A stretch of DNA of 64,000 nucleotides from Nocardioides xinjiangensis (lineage in GTDB: Bacteria; Actinomycetota; Actinomycetes; Propionibacteriales; Nocardioidaceae): positions 496,001 through 560,000 of the forward strand of contig NZ_JAFMSY010000001.1 of assembly GCF_017916455.1 (NCBI RefSeq), read 5' to 3'. The notes beneath the pieces were generated by a model that searched no databases, had not been told where the DNA came from, and worked only from the letters and a program-made list of their open reading frames with translations. Below are positions 36,883-44,687 of the stretch, in pieces. Positions within the stretch are counted from its first letter, which is position 1; each line of letters begins with the position of its first letter. The position numbers and the translations under genes were made by a program.

Positions 36883-37506
36883 GTGACCACGCTGCTGCCG
36901 CTCGCCGACGAGCCGACGCCCGAGCGGGCCGACGCCGCGCGCAACCGGCAGGCGATCCTCGCAGCGGCGTTGCGCCTCGTGGAGACCCGGGGGGTCGCCT
37001 GCGTGACGATGGACACCGTCGCCTCGGAGGCGGGGGTGGGCAAGGGCACGCTCTTCCGTCGGTTCGAGAGCCGCGAGGGCCTGATGGCGGCGGTCCTCAA
37101 CGAGTCGGAGACGGCCTGGCAGGCGAGCGTGATCTCCGGTCCCCCGCCGCTCGGTCCGGGCGCGCCGCCCCTGGAGCGGCTGCTGGCATTCGGGCACTCG
37201 CGGCTGCGGACCAACCTGACCCACGCCGACCTGATCGCCGCCGCCGGCCGGCCCGGCGCCCGCTCCGCGGCGGCCGTGTCGTTCGCGAACATGCACGTGC
37301 GCTACCTGCTCGGCGAGCTCGGGGTCACCGGCGACCTGCTGATGCTCGCGACCGCCCTCCTGGCGCCGCTGGAGATGGTCGTGCTCGAGCAGCAGGTCAA
37401 TCGCGAGCACATCTCGATCGAGCGGATCGAGGCCGGCTGGGACGACCTGGTGCGGCGGGTCGTCGGCGGCTCCCCTACCGGTGGTGACGGCGCAGCCCGA
37501 AGGTGA
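36883..37506 (+). CDS. TetR-family transcriptional regulator
   Basis: A 207-residue regulator. The helix-turn-helix at about 45-70 is TMDTVASEAGVGKGTLFRRF, followed by a ligand domain with the KsdR/AlkX-type look. The GTG at 36883 lies 7 nt after TACTCT, the leaderless pattern of this genome. It is divergent from the flavoprotein gene and probably its repressor through the palindrome at 36818-36837. Its 3' end overlaps the convergent citramalate synthase gene by 32 bp. Confidence 0.9.
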   Translation: MTTLLPLADEPTPERADAARNRQAILAAALRLVETRGVACVTMDTVASEAGVGKGTLFRRFESREGLMAAVLNESETAWQASVISGPPPLGPGAPPLERLLAFGHSRLRTNLTHADLIAAAGRPGARSAAAVSFANMHVRYLLGELGVTGDLLMLATALLAPLEMVVLEQQVNREHISIERIEAGWDDLVRRVVGGSPTGGDGAARR

Positions 37507-39067
37507 GCCCGTCGACGAGGGCGCCCCACGACGCCTCGATGACGTTGGCGCCGACGCCGACGGTGACCCACGAGGACTCGCCGTCGCTGGTCTCGATGAG
37601 CACCCGGGTGATGGCGTCGGTGCCGTGGCCCTGGTCGAGGATGCGGACCTTGTAGTCGATCAGCTCGAACTTCGCGACCTCCGGGAAGGCCTGCCCGATC
37701 GCCTCGCGCAGCGCGGCGTCGAGGGCGTTGACGGGGCCGTTGCCCTCACCGGTCACGACGTAGCGAACGCCCGCGGAGCGCAGCTTGACCGTCGCCTCCG
37801 AGACCGCCTCGCCGTCGGGCCGGGTCTCGGTGATGACGCGCCAGGACTCCACGTCGAAGTACGACGGCCGCACGCCCTCGACCTCCTCGGCCAGCAGCAG
37901 CTCGAAGGACGCGTCGGCGGCCTCGAAGGTGTAACCCTGCTGCTCCATCGCCTTGACCCGGTCGGTGACCCGCGTGACCAGCTCCTTCATCTCGCGGGAG
38001 CCGTCGGAGAGGTCGTAGCCCAGCTCCTTGCCCTTGAGCTCGATCGAGGCGCGGCCGGCCATGTCGGAGACGAGCAGCCGCATGTCGTTGCCGACGCCCA
38101 GCGGGTCCATGTGCTGGTAGAGGTCGGGGTCGACCTTGATGGCGCTGGCGTGCAGCCCGGCCTTGTGCGCGAAGGCGGACGTGCCGACGTACGGCTGGCG
38201 CGACGCCGGCGGCACGTTGGTGACCTCGGCGACGGCGTGGGCGATCCGGGTGGCCTCGCGCAACAGGCCGGGGGGCAGCACGGTGCGGTCCAGCTTGAGC
38301 TCGAGGTTGGCGACGACGGTGACGAGGTCGGCGTTGCCGGTGCGCTCGCCGTAGCCGTTGATGCACCCCTGCACGTGGCTCGCCCCGGCGGCGACCGCCG
38401 CGAGCGAGTTGGCGACCGCGCAGCCGCTGTCGTTGTGCGCGTGGATGCCGACGCGCGCGCCGGTCGAGGCGATCACGTCGAGCACCACGTCGGAGACCCA
38501 GTCGGGCAGCATGCCCCCGTTGGTGTCGCAGAGGGCGACGACCTCGGCCCCGGCCTCGGCCGCGGTGCGCAGCACCTCCAGGGCGTAGGCGCGGTTGGCG
38601 CGGTAGCCGTCGAAGAAGTGCTCCGCGTCGACGAAGACCGTCTGCCCCTCATCGCGCAGGTGCGTCACGGTGTCGCGGACCATCGCGAGGTTCTCCTCCA
38701 GCGTCGTGCGCAGCGCCAGCTCGACGTGCCGGTCGTGCGACTTCGCCACCAGCGTCACGACGCCCGCCCCGGAGTCGCGGAGGGCGGCCACCAGCGGGTC
38801 GTCCGCGGCCGGTACGCCGGCGCGGCGGGTGGCTCCGAACGCAGCGAGCCGCGCGTGCTCGAGGTGCAGCTCCTCGCGGGCGCGGCGGAAGAACTCGGTG
38901 TCCTTCGGGTTGGACCCCGGCCAGCCGCCCTCGATGTAGCCCACCCCGAGCCCGTCGAGCTGGCGCGCGATGGCCAGCTTGTCGGCGACGGAGAGGTTGA
39001 GGCCCTCCTGCTGGGCGCCGTCGCGCAGGGTGGTGTCGTAGACGTGGAACGAGCCGTGCAGGTCCAT
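37475..39067 (-). CDS. cimA: (R)-citramalate synthase
   Basis: A 530-residue LeuA/HMG-CoA-lyase-like enzyme condensing pyruvate and acetyl-CoA to citramalate, the threonine-independent route to isoleucine. N-terminal YDTTLRDGAQQEGLNLS, metal His pair in VGIHAHNDSGCAVANS, and GCINGYGERTGNADL are CimA rather than IPMS type. A C-terminal allosteric LeuA_dimer domain spans about 385-525. The leader contains a tiny peptide with three Ile codons and a terminator, so transcription is very likely attenuated by isoleucyl-tRNA. Confidence 0.93.
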   Translation of the reverse strand: MDLHGSFHVYDTTLRDGAQQEGLNLSVADKLAIARQLDGLGVGYIEGGWPGSNPKDTEFFRRAREELHLEHARLAAFGATRRAGVPAADDPLVAALRDSGAGVVTLVAKSHDRHVELALRTTLEENLAMVRDTVTHLRDEGQTVFVDAEHFFDGYRANRAYALEVLRTAAEAGAEVVALCDTNGGMLPDWVSDVVLDVIASTGARVGIHAHNDSGCAVANSLAAVAAGASHVQGCINGYGERTGNADLVTVVANLELKLDRTVLPPGLLREATRIAHAVAEVTNVPPASRQPYVGTSAFAHKAGLHASAIKVDPDLYQHMDPLGVGNDMRLLVSDMAGRASIELKGKELGYDLSDGSREMKELVTRVTDRVKAMEQQGYTFEAADASFELLLAEEVEGVRPSYFDVESWRVITETRPDGEAVSEATVKLRSAGVRYVVTGEGNGPVNALDAALREAIGQAFPEVAKFELIDYKVRILDQGHGTDAITRVLIETSDGESSWVTVGVGANVIEASWGALVDGLTFGLRRHHR

Positions 39068-39096
39068 CGGAGTCTCTCGGGTCGGGGTGGGACATG

Positions 39097-39121
39097 AAAA
39101 AACCTCCTGGGGTGCAGGAGG
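39097..39121 (-). terminator. intrinsic terminator (attenuator) before cimA
   Basis: On the minus strand CCTCCTG-CACCC-CAGGAGG forms a 7-bp stem with a 5-nt loop, followed by six T (39102-39097). It lies 25 nt past the leader-peptide stop and 29 nt before the cimA start codon, the position of an attenuator. Confidence 0.85.
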
Positions 39122-39146
39122 TCGGCGCGGCGGGGGTCCCGACGCG

Positions 39147-39176
39147 CTAGGCGATGATGATGGTGCGGGTGCTCAC
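39147..39176 (-). CDS. isoleucine-codon leader peptide of cimA (MSTRTIIIA)
   Basis: A GTG-initiated nine-residue peptide with three consecutive Ile codons before Ala and a TAG stop. The hexamer CACGAT lies exactly 6 nt before the GTG, so the mRNA probably starts at the start codon. Peptide, spacing and the downstream terminator match classical leader-peptide attenuation. Stalling on scarce Ile-tRNA would favour read-through into cimA, whose product leads to isoleucine. Confidence 0.82.
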   Translation of the reverse strand: MSTRTIIIA

Positions 39177-39316
39177 GGGACGATCGTGCCACTCAGGCGC
39201 GGGGCGTGAGACGGGCGTCTCGCGATCCGGTCGGCGCGCTGGCGGGGCGCGCGTGCTCGTCGCCCGTGCGGGGTACGGGGCGTCCCCGTCCGAGTCCCAC
39301 TGAATTCGAGGTAGCC

Positions 39317-39475
39317 ATGAGCGAGCAGGACGGCCGCGGCGCGGCCGAGGAGAACACCGGCGTCCCCGAGACCGAGGAGGAGCACGCCGGACCGGCGTCG
39401 CCCTCCTCCACGCCCGGCGGCGAGCCGTCGCGGGTCGACGGCGCCGCCGAGGAGGGCGCCGGCGTCGAGGAGTGA
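39317..39475 (+). CDS. small acidic hypothetical protein (52 aa)
   Basis: A 52-residue Glu/Gly/Ala/Pro-rich protein without predicted secondary structure or membrane segment. The ATG at 39317 has GAGG (39308-39311) 5 nt upstream, a good ribosome site. I recognise no family. Its composition resembles other disordered stress-type acidic proteins such as the DUF5709 protein nearby. It may be transcribed with the following AlkB-domain gene, 33 bp away. Confidence 0.6.
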   Translation: MSEQDGRGAAEENTGVPETEEEHAGPASPSSTPGGEPSRVDGAAEEGAGVEE

Positions 39476-39508
39476 CGACCGCCACCTGACACGCAGAGTC
39501 CGGCACGC

Positions 39509-40459
39509 ATGGCGATGCGCGGGGTGCAGGAGCAGCCGTCCGGGCTGCTCCTCGCCCTCGACGTCGTCTCGGTGACCGAGGAGCGCGCGCTCCTCGCGTG
39601 GTGCGGCGGCCTGTCGGTGGAGCCTGTCGTCATGCGCGGCGTCGCCTCCCGACGCCAGGTGCGGCACTTCGGTGTCGGGTACGACTACGAGTCGTGGGCG
39701 CCCACGCAGGCCGAGCCGGTCCCCCGCGAGCTGCTCCCGCTGCGCGCGCGGGCGGCCGAGGTCGCCGGTGTCGAGGAGAGCAGCCTGGTCGAGGCGCTCG
39801 TGACCCGCTACCCGCCCGGGGCCGGCATCGGCTGGCACCGCGACGCGACGGCGTTCGGGCCCGTGGTGGTGGGCGTCTCCCTGGGCTCCGACTCGGTGAT
39901 GCGCTTCCAGCGCCGCGCCGCCGGCGGGGAGCGGCGGGTCTTCGAGCAGCCGCTCGCCCGCCGTTCGGCGTACGTCCTGTCCGGCGCCGCGCGCAGCGCG
40001 TGGCAGCACAGCGTGCCGGCCGTCGGCGAGGAACGCTGGTCGGTGACGTTCCGCCAGCTCCGTCGGCGACCCGGCGGGCAGCGCGCACCCGGCACGCTTG
40101 AGGTCACGGGCGGTGGGGTACCGAGCGGCATGAACCACCACGAGCCGCCCCTGCCCGACTACGACAACCTCGCCACCGGCTCGATCGAGTCGCGGGCGCA
40201 CGCCCTCGACCCCGACGGGGTGCGCCAGCTGCTGGAGTACGAGCGCAGCCACGCCGACCGGCCGCAGATCGTGCTGATGCTGGAGCACCGCCTGGCCTCC
40301 CTCGAGAGCGGCGACGCCACGCCGTCCGGCGGCGACCCCACGGCACCCGCGCCCGAGGCCGCGCCGGGAGCGCCCGCGGGCAGTGCGGTCACCGAGGGAC
40401 CGCCGATCAACCCGCCGTCGCAGGGCGACCCGACCAACCCCGCCCAGCCGCGCGGCTGA
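39509..40459 (+). CDS. AlkB-like 2OG-Fe(II) dioxygenase fused to a conserved hypothetical C-terminal domain
   Basis: A 316-residue open frame. Residues 1-195 are an AlkB-family dioxygenase that repairs alkylated bases: FGVGYDYESW, Fe ligands His and Asp in GIGWHRDATAFG, distal His in AWQHSVPAVG and the 2OG-binding Arg in RWSVTFRQLR. From Met208 a second unit starts (PPLPDYDNLATGSIESRAH, then LLEYERSHADRPQIVLMLEHR), which I know mainly as a separate small actinobacterial protein. It ends in a disordered Pro/Ala-rich tail. No stop codon separates the units, so it is either a real fusion or two genes in one frame, the second starting at 40130. Confidence 0.82.
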   Translation: MAMRGVQEQPSGLLLALDVVSVTEERALLAWCGGLSVEPVVMRGVASRRQVRHFGVGYDYESWAPTQAEPVPRELLPLRARAAEVAGVEESSLVEALVTRYPPGAGIGWHRDATAFGPVVVGVSLGSDSVMRFQRRAAGGERRVFEQPLARRSAYVLSGAARSAWQHSVPAVGEERWSVTFRQLRRRPGGQRAPGTLEVTGGGVPSGMNHHEPPLPDYDNLATGSIESRAHALDPDGVRQLLEYERSHADRPQIVLMLEHRLASLESGDATPSGGDPTAPAPEAAPGAPAGSAVTEGPPINPPSQGDPTNPAQPRG

Positions 40460-40470
40460 CCCCCGACAGG

Positions 40471-40507
40471 CGAGAGCCCCGATCCGCGGTCGCGGTCGGG
40501 GCTCTCG
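40471..40507. terminator. bidirectional terminator hairpin
   Basis: CGAGAGCCCCGA (40471-40482) and TCGGGGCTCTCG (40496-40507) make a perfect 12-bp stem with a 13-nt loop between two convergent stop codons (40459 and 40533). It serves either strand. Confidence 0.85.
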
Positions 40508-40532
40508 GCGTGTGTCGGCGTGGGTCGAGCGG

Positions 40533-41129
40533 TCAGCGCGCGTCGGGCTCGGAGTCGACGACCTCTCCGTCCAGCAGCAGCGGGTCCTCGACCTCCGGGT
40601 CGTCGACCACGTGCATCGCTGCCTCCTCGGCACCGGCCGCCGCGCCGTCGATGCCCACGTCGGTGGCGACGAGGTCCTTCTCGGCGTCCGTGCGGACGCC
40701 CTCGTCCTCGGCGACCAGCCGCCCGGCGCGCTCGCCGTCGACGTCGGCCTCGAGCGCCTCGTCCGACCCGCTGCCCTCCGCGACGAGGGCAGCCAGGTCA
40801 CCACGCTCGGCCTCCTGGTCCGCGACCTCGTACGGGTCGGGCTCGGCGACCTCCTGGTCGACGCGCTGGTCCAGCGTCTCGCCCTGGATCTCCTCGAGCG
40901 GGGTGTTGCCGTAGCCCTGGCCGGCCGACCACTTCTCCGGGGGCGAGTAGCCCTCGTCGAGCGGCTCGGGCAGTCCGCGGTCGTCGACCAGGCTGTCGCC
41001 CGTGCTCTGCGGCTGCGTCTCGTCGTCGACGCTGTAGCCGTGGTAGCTCTCGTTGTCCGTGCTGTCCCCGGTGACGTCCACGGCGGGATCGGTCCCGATC
41101 TCGGTGCCGATGTCCGGTTGCTCAGTCAT
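40533..41129 (-). CDS. DUF5709 domain-containing acidic protein
   Basis: A 198-residue, very acidic soluble protein. The conserved DUF5709 core is LDEGYSPPEKWSAGQGYGN followed by EEIQGETLDQRVDQE. AGGAGG lies 5 nt before the ATG. The promoter region shows a GGTT-N15-GGGTAC pattern of the SigB type, suggesting general-stress expression. Function is unknown; it looks largely disordered. Confidence 0.88.
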   Translation of the reverse strand: MTEQPDIGTEIGTDPAVDVTGDSTDNESYHGYSVDDETQPQSTGDSLVDDRGLPEPLDEGYSPPEKWSAGQGYGNTPLEEIQGETLDQRVDQEVAEPDPYEVADQEAERGDLAALVAEGSGSDEALEADVDGERAGRLVAEDEGVRTDAEKDLVATDVGIDGAAAGAEEAAMHVVDDPEVEDPLLLDGEVVDSEPDAR

Positions 41130-41147
41130 GAGCCCTCCTGTCTGGTC

Positions 41148-41185
41148 GTGAACAGCCTAGGTACCCCGTTCACCCCCGTGGAACC
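41148..41185 (-). promoter_or_regulatory. SigB-type promoter with a flanking palindrome, upstream of the DUF5709 gene
   Basis: On the minus strand GGTT (41185-41182) and GGGTAC (41166-41161) are 15 nt apart, matching alternative-sigma promoters of the SigB/SigF group. A GTGAAC/GTTCAC inverted repeat (41148-41153 and 41168-41173) brackets the -10 element. Confidence 0.5.
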
Positions 41186-41217
41186 GCGAGGAACCTCACA
41201 GCCGGCAGTGCCCCGCC

Positions 41218-42240
41218 CTACGCGCCGGCGCGGTAGGCCGTCCAGGCCAGCTGCATCCGCGCGGTCTGCCCCGGCGTGAACTCCGTCATGCAGGAGTCGT
41301 AGGTGTAGTCCATGAAGTTGGTGATCGGGTCCGCTCCCCCGCCGGCGCAGGTGTCGCGACCCACCGGGCACTGGAAGGCCGGCGACGCCTCGGGCGCCGT
41401 GTCGGCGACGTGGTCGCCCGGCTCGGAGCACCCGCCCTGGAACGTGTGGTACAGCTCGAGCCAGTGGCCCACCTCGTGGGTGGCGGTGTCGCCCTCGCCG
41501 TAGACGCTGAACACGGCGCTGTCACCCGTGTCGCCGGCGACGGACGGCAGGCTGCGGTAGTCGATGACCACCCCGTCGCGGTACTGGGGCAGCGGGTTGC
41601 CCGCCGTGGCGTCGGCGTCGAAGTCCGACGGGAAGTAGGCCCACCCGAGCAGGGACTGGCCGAGCGAGGCGGAGTAGATGTTGAGCGTCTCGGACGTGCT
41701 GTCGCCGTAGAGCGCCTTCTTCATCGCGACCTCCTTGCCGCCGCCGCGGTAGAACCGGGGCTCGGCGCCGTTGGAGGAGATGAGGTTGAACCACTGAGGC
41801 TCGAAGGTCCGGGTGACGCGCTCGAGCTCGAAGGTGAACCCCGTGCCCTCGTAGGCGGCGTTGAGGACAGCGACCTGCGCCTCGATGCGGGCGCGGGAGA
41901 GGTTGCCGCCCTCCTGCCCGCGGTCCTTGGCGATCACGTGGAAGCGGACCGGGACCGTCACGGGCTCGAACGCGTCCGCCGCGGCACCGGCGCCCGACCT
42001 GCTCGTCGTCGACGCGGTGGCCCGTGCGACCTTGGCGAGCGGGTCCTTGTGGACGTGGTGCAGGTCGTCGCGCGGGATGGTGCCCGCGGGCGCGTCGGCG
42101 AGGTCGCCGTAGTCGATGCAGTCAGCCGCCCTGTCCTTCGCCGGTGCGGCGTGGACAGGGGTCGACATGCCGATCCCGAGTGCGAGAGCCGTGAGCGCGA
42201 CGCCGAGCCGGCGGGCGACGAGGGTGCTGGTCGAGTGCAT
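41218..42240 (-). CDS. secreted M43-family zinc metalloprotease
   Basis: A 340-residue exported protease. The signal peptide ends near VHAA (about 32). The zinc site is THEVGHWLELYHTF (HExxHxxxxxH with Leu where the family usually has Gly), and the Met-turn lies in NFMDYTYDSCMTEFT, as in cytophagalysin/ulilysin-type pappalysins. Cysteines in the C-terminal half (GGCSEPGDHV, FQCPVGRDTC, DSCM) can form disulfides. It probably degrades extracellular protein. It is monocistronic, between the DUF5709 and kinase genes. Confidence 0.92.
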   Translation of the reverse strand: MHSTSTLVARRLGVALTALALGIGMSTPVHAAPAKDRAADCIDYGDLADAPAGTIPRDDLHHVHKDPLAKVARATASTTSRSGAGAAADAFEPVTVPVRFHVIAKDRGQEGGNLSRARIEAQVAVLNAAYEGTGFTFELERVTRTFEPQWFNLISSNGAEPRFYRGGGKEVAMKKALYGDSTSETLNIYSASLGQSLLGWAYFPSDFDADATAGNPLPQYRDGVVIDYRSLPSVAGDTGDSAVFSVYGEGDTATHEVGHWLELYHTFQGGCSEPGDHVADTAPEASPAFQCPVGRDTCAGGGADPITNFMDYTYDSCMTEFTPGQTARMQLAWTAYRAGA

Positions 42241-42333
42241 GTGGAGATCCCCTTACGACGGTGGTGCAGCGACGGTAGCCCGGCGACGCGCGGCCGGGGA
42301 AGACCACCTACGGGTGGAGCGGCCCCGGTCTGT

Positions 42334-44055
42334 TCACAGCCAGCCGGGCAGGCGTACGTCGGCGAACGGCGCGGAGTCGTCCGGCGTCCAGGACGTGCCC
42401 TGCGCCGACGCGGCGGCGGCCAGCCCCGAGCCCAGCGCCGCCACCAGCAGCGTGGTGAGCAGCCACGGCACGACGCGCCGGGACAGCGGGTCGACGGCGC
42501 GGTGCACGGGTGAGCGGAGCCGCTCCGAGCCGGGTCCCCACCACAGCCCGAGGGCGAACGAGACGCCCACCGGGCCCAGGGTGGTGGTCAGCGGGACGGA
42601 CGCGGCGAAGCAGAGCAGCGCGATCGCCGCAGCGATGCCCAGGCTCCAGAGGAGGAGCACCACGGTGCCGCCCAGCCCGGCGATCGCGTGCCACGGCGCG
42701 GCCAGCAGCAGCTGGACGCCGTCGTACCACCTGGCCCCGCGCCGCTCGCGCCTGCTGCCTGCTGCGGCCGCGGCCATCGAGCCGCTGCGCAGCAGCCAGA
42801 CGGTGACCAGGACCAGGGCGAGGGTGACGTAGGGCGCGAGGACGACGCCGCCGGCGACGACACCGCCGGCGGCGAGGATGGTGAGGGCGCGGCGCAGGCG
42901 CTCCCCCGCGGGTGCATGCGGGCGGGCGGGCGCGCCGTACTCCGCCGAGACCCACTCGGTCGTGCCGTCCGGCAGGACGCGCGTCTGGCGGCTCGGGACG
43001 GTGGTGGCGGCGTCCCACCCCGGGACGGGCCCGGCGCCGTGCTGGTCCTCCTGGGGGCTCCAGGCCGACGACCAGTGGACGGGCTCGTCGGCCGGTTGCG
43101 CGCGACCCGCCGGCGAGGCCGGGCCGACCGCTCCGGTGCCGAGGCGCGTCGGCGCGGCGGCGTCCAGGTGGGTGGCGGCGACGTAGGGCAGCGTCACGGG
43201 CGCCGCACGTGTGCCCTCGGCGCGGTCCCGCACGGGGGCGCCGCCCGCCGACAGGTCCTCCAGCCAGTCGCGGACCTCGTCGAGGGAGGGGCGGTCCGCG
43301 GCCTGCGGGGCCAGCGCCTCCTCCGCGAGGTCGAGCAGGAGCGGGTCGAGGCCGGTGAGGTCGTGCTCGCCGCGGCGGACGCGGTCCATGATCGCCACCG
43401 ACGGTCCGCGGCCGAAGGGGGCGCGGCCCGTCCCGGCGTACGCCACCGTCGCTGCCCAGGCGTGCACGTCGGAGGCGGCGGTGGCGTCGTCGCCGTGCAG
43501 GATCTCGGGTGCCAGGTAGCCGGGCGTGCCGAGCAGCCAGCCGTTCATCGTGATGCGGGAGTCCTCGGCCACCCGGGCCAGCCCGAAGTCGATCAGGATC
43601 GGCGTACGCCCCTCCATGATGACGTTGGACGGCTTGACGTCGCGGTGCAGCACCCCCACCGAGTGCACGGCCTCGAGCGCCTCGGCGAGGCAGTCGGCGA
43701 ACCACAGGAGGTCGTCGCCGTCGAGCGGGCCCTCCTCCTGCACGTGGTCGTGCAGCGAGAGCCCGGGGACGTAGCGGGTGGCCACGAACGGGATCTCGCC
43801 CCAGGGGTCGGCGTCGACGATCTCGGCGACGCGGCGACTGCGGATCCGGCTCAGCGAGCTGACCTCGCGGGCGAGGCGGCGGCGCGCCTCGTCGTCGCCC
43901 ACCACGTGCGGGCGCAGCACCTTGATGGCCACCGGTCGCTCCCCCGGCCTCTGGCCGAGGTGCACGACGCCCATGCCGCCCTCGCCGAGGCGGGCGCGCA
44001 GCGCGTAGCCACCCACGGTCAGGCCGGGTGGCGGCGCCTCCGGGGACGTCGTCAC
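42334..44055 (-). CDS. membrane Ser/Thr protein kinase (PknB-type catalytic domain)
   Basis: A 573-residue Hanks-type kinase. Residues about 15-275 hold the catalytic domain: glycine loop LGEGGMGVVHLG, Lys in VAIKVL, HRDVKPSN, DFGLA and GTPGYLAPE. A linker is followed by four to five membrane helices in the C-terminal half, ending in a short secreted-looking tail. There are no PASTA repeats, so the input signal is unknown. The start is a GTG with AGAGGC upstream. It is divergent from the DksA-like zinc-finger gene. Confidence 0.93.
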   Translation of the reverse strand: MTTSPEAPPPGLTVGGYALRARLGEGGMGVVHLGQRPGERPVAIKVLRPHVVGDDEARRRLAREVSSLSRIRSRRVAEIVDADPWGEIPFVATRYVPGLSLHDHVQEEGPLDGDDLLWFADCLAEALEAVHSVGVLHRDVKPSNVIMEGRTPILIDFGLARVAEDSRITMNGWLLGTPGYLAPEILHGDDATAASDVHAWAATVAYAGTGRAPFGRGPSVAIMDRVRRGEHDLTGLDPLLLDLAEEALAPQAADRPSLDEVRDWLEDLSAGGAPVRDRAEGTRAAPVTLPYVAATHLDAAAPTRLGTGAVGPASPAGRAQPADEPVHWSSAWSPQEDQHGAGPVPGWDAATTVPSRQTRVLPDGTTEWVSAEYGAPARPHAPAGERLRRALTILAAGGVVAGGVVLAPYVTLALVLVTVWLLRSGSMAAAAAGSRRERRGARWYDGVQLLLAAPWHAIAGLGGTVVLLLWSLGIAAAIALLCFAASVPLTTTLGPVGVSFALGLWWGPGSERLRSPVHRAVDPLSRRVVPWLLTTLLVAALGSGLAAAASAQGTSWTPDDSAPFADVRLPGWL

Positions 44056-44120
44056 GCCTCTGAGGATACGGGCGGCCGGCGCCCCCGCCCCTCATCCCGC
44101 GCGCCCCATCCGCCCCTGGT

Positions 44121-44204
44121 TCCCCCGCTTAGGCGGGGGATCACCAACTTATAGGGGTGTGCAGGCCCCCTTGAGTTCACAATCCCCCGCTCAACCGGGG
44201 GATT
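44121..44204. repeat. twin C5G5-type palindromes between the kinase and the DksA-like gene
   Basis: Hairpin 1: TCCCCCGC (44121-44128), loop TTAG, GCGGGGGA (44133-44140). Hairpin 2: AATCCCCCG (44181-44189), 6-nt loop, CGGGGGATT (44196-44204). Both are perfect. A TTATAG box lies between them (about 44149-44154). They could be paired operators or a REP-like element. Confidence 0.6.
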
Positions 44205-44242
44205 GCGACGGCGCTGTCGGACGGGTCGGCGACGATGGGACG

Positions 44243-44587
44243 GTGGACGGGACCAGGAGGCGCCTCGCGGAGGAGCGCGAGCAGGCGCTCGCGCGGCTGG
44301 CGGGCCTCACCGGCGACTACGACGCGGTGGTCGCCGCCTCGCGCGACACCAACGCCGACGACGAGCACGACCCCGAGGGAGCGACCATCGCGTTCGAGCG
44401 CTCGCAGATCGGGGCGCTCGTGCGGCAGGTACGCCGCCACCTCGCCGAGCTGGACGCCGCCTCGGCGCGCGTCGAGGCCGGCACGTACGGCATCTGCGAG
44501 CGGTGCGGGTCGCCGATCGGGGCGGCGCGCCTCGACGCGCTGCCGGCCGCCCGCCGGTGCATCGGGTGCGCCTCCGCCCCCGGCTGA
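44243..44587 (+). CDS. DksA/TraR-family C4 zinc-finger protein
   Basis: A 114-residue protein: an N-terminal coiled-coil-forming helix pair followed by a four-Cys zinc finger CERCGSPIGAARLDALPA...RRCIGCA (C-x2-C-x17-C-x2-C), the DksA/TraR layout. The GTG at 44243 lies 6 nt after GACGAT, the leaderless pattern. DksA-type proteins bind the RNA polymerase secondary channel; actinobacterial short forms are poorly studied. Two GC-rich palindromes upstream may control it. Confidence 0.85.
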   Translation: MDGTRRRLAEEREQALARLAGLTGDYDAVVAASRDTNADDEHDPEGATIAFERSQIGALVRQVRRHLAELDAASARVEAGTYGICERCGSPIGAARLDALPAARRCIGCASAPG

Positions 44588-44588
44588 C

Positions 44589-44666
44589 CACCCGGCACGG
44601 ACACACCCGGCACGGACACCCGGCGCGCACACCCGGCGCGGGACCTCGGACCGGTCCACACCCGGC
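44589..44666. repeat. degenerate CACCCGGC tandem repeat
   Basis: CACCCGGC occurs at 44589, 44604, 44617, 44630 and 44659, with spacings of 15, 13, 13 and 29 nt, filling the gap between two convergent genes. No terminator with a T-tract is visible there. Confidence 0.6.
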
Positions 44667-44687
44667 GGACCCAGCGGCCGGGAGGCC

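Noticed and set aside
37475..37506. Frameshift or misassembly at the TetR-cimA overlap
   Set aside because: Both C-termini are of normal length, and short convergent overlaps are common in compact actinobacterial genomes.
44589..44666. Possible CRISPR array
   Set aside because: Repeats are 8 bp with 5-21 nt spacers, irregular, with no cas genes anywhere in the window.
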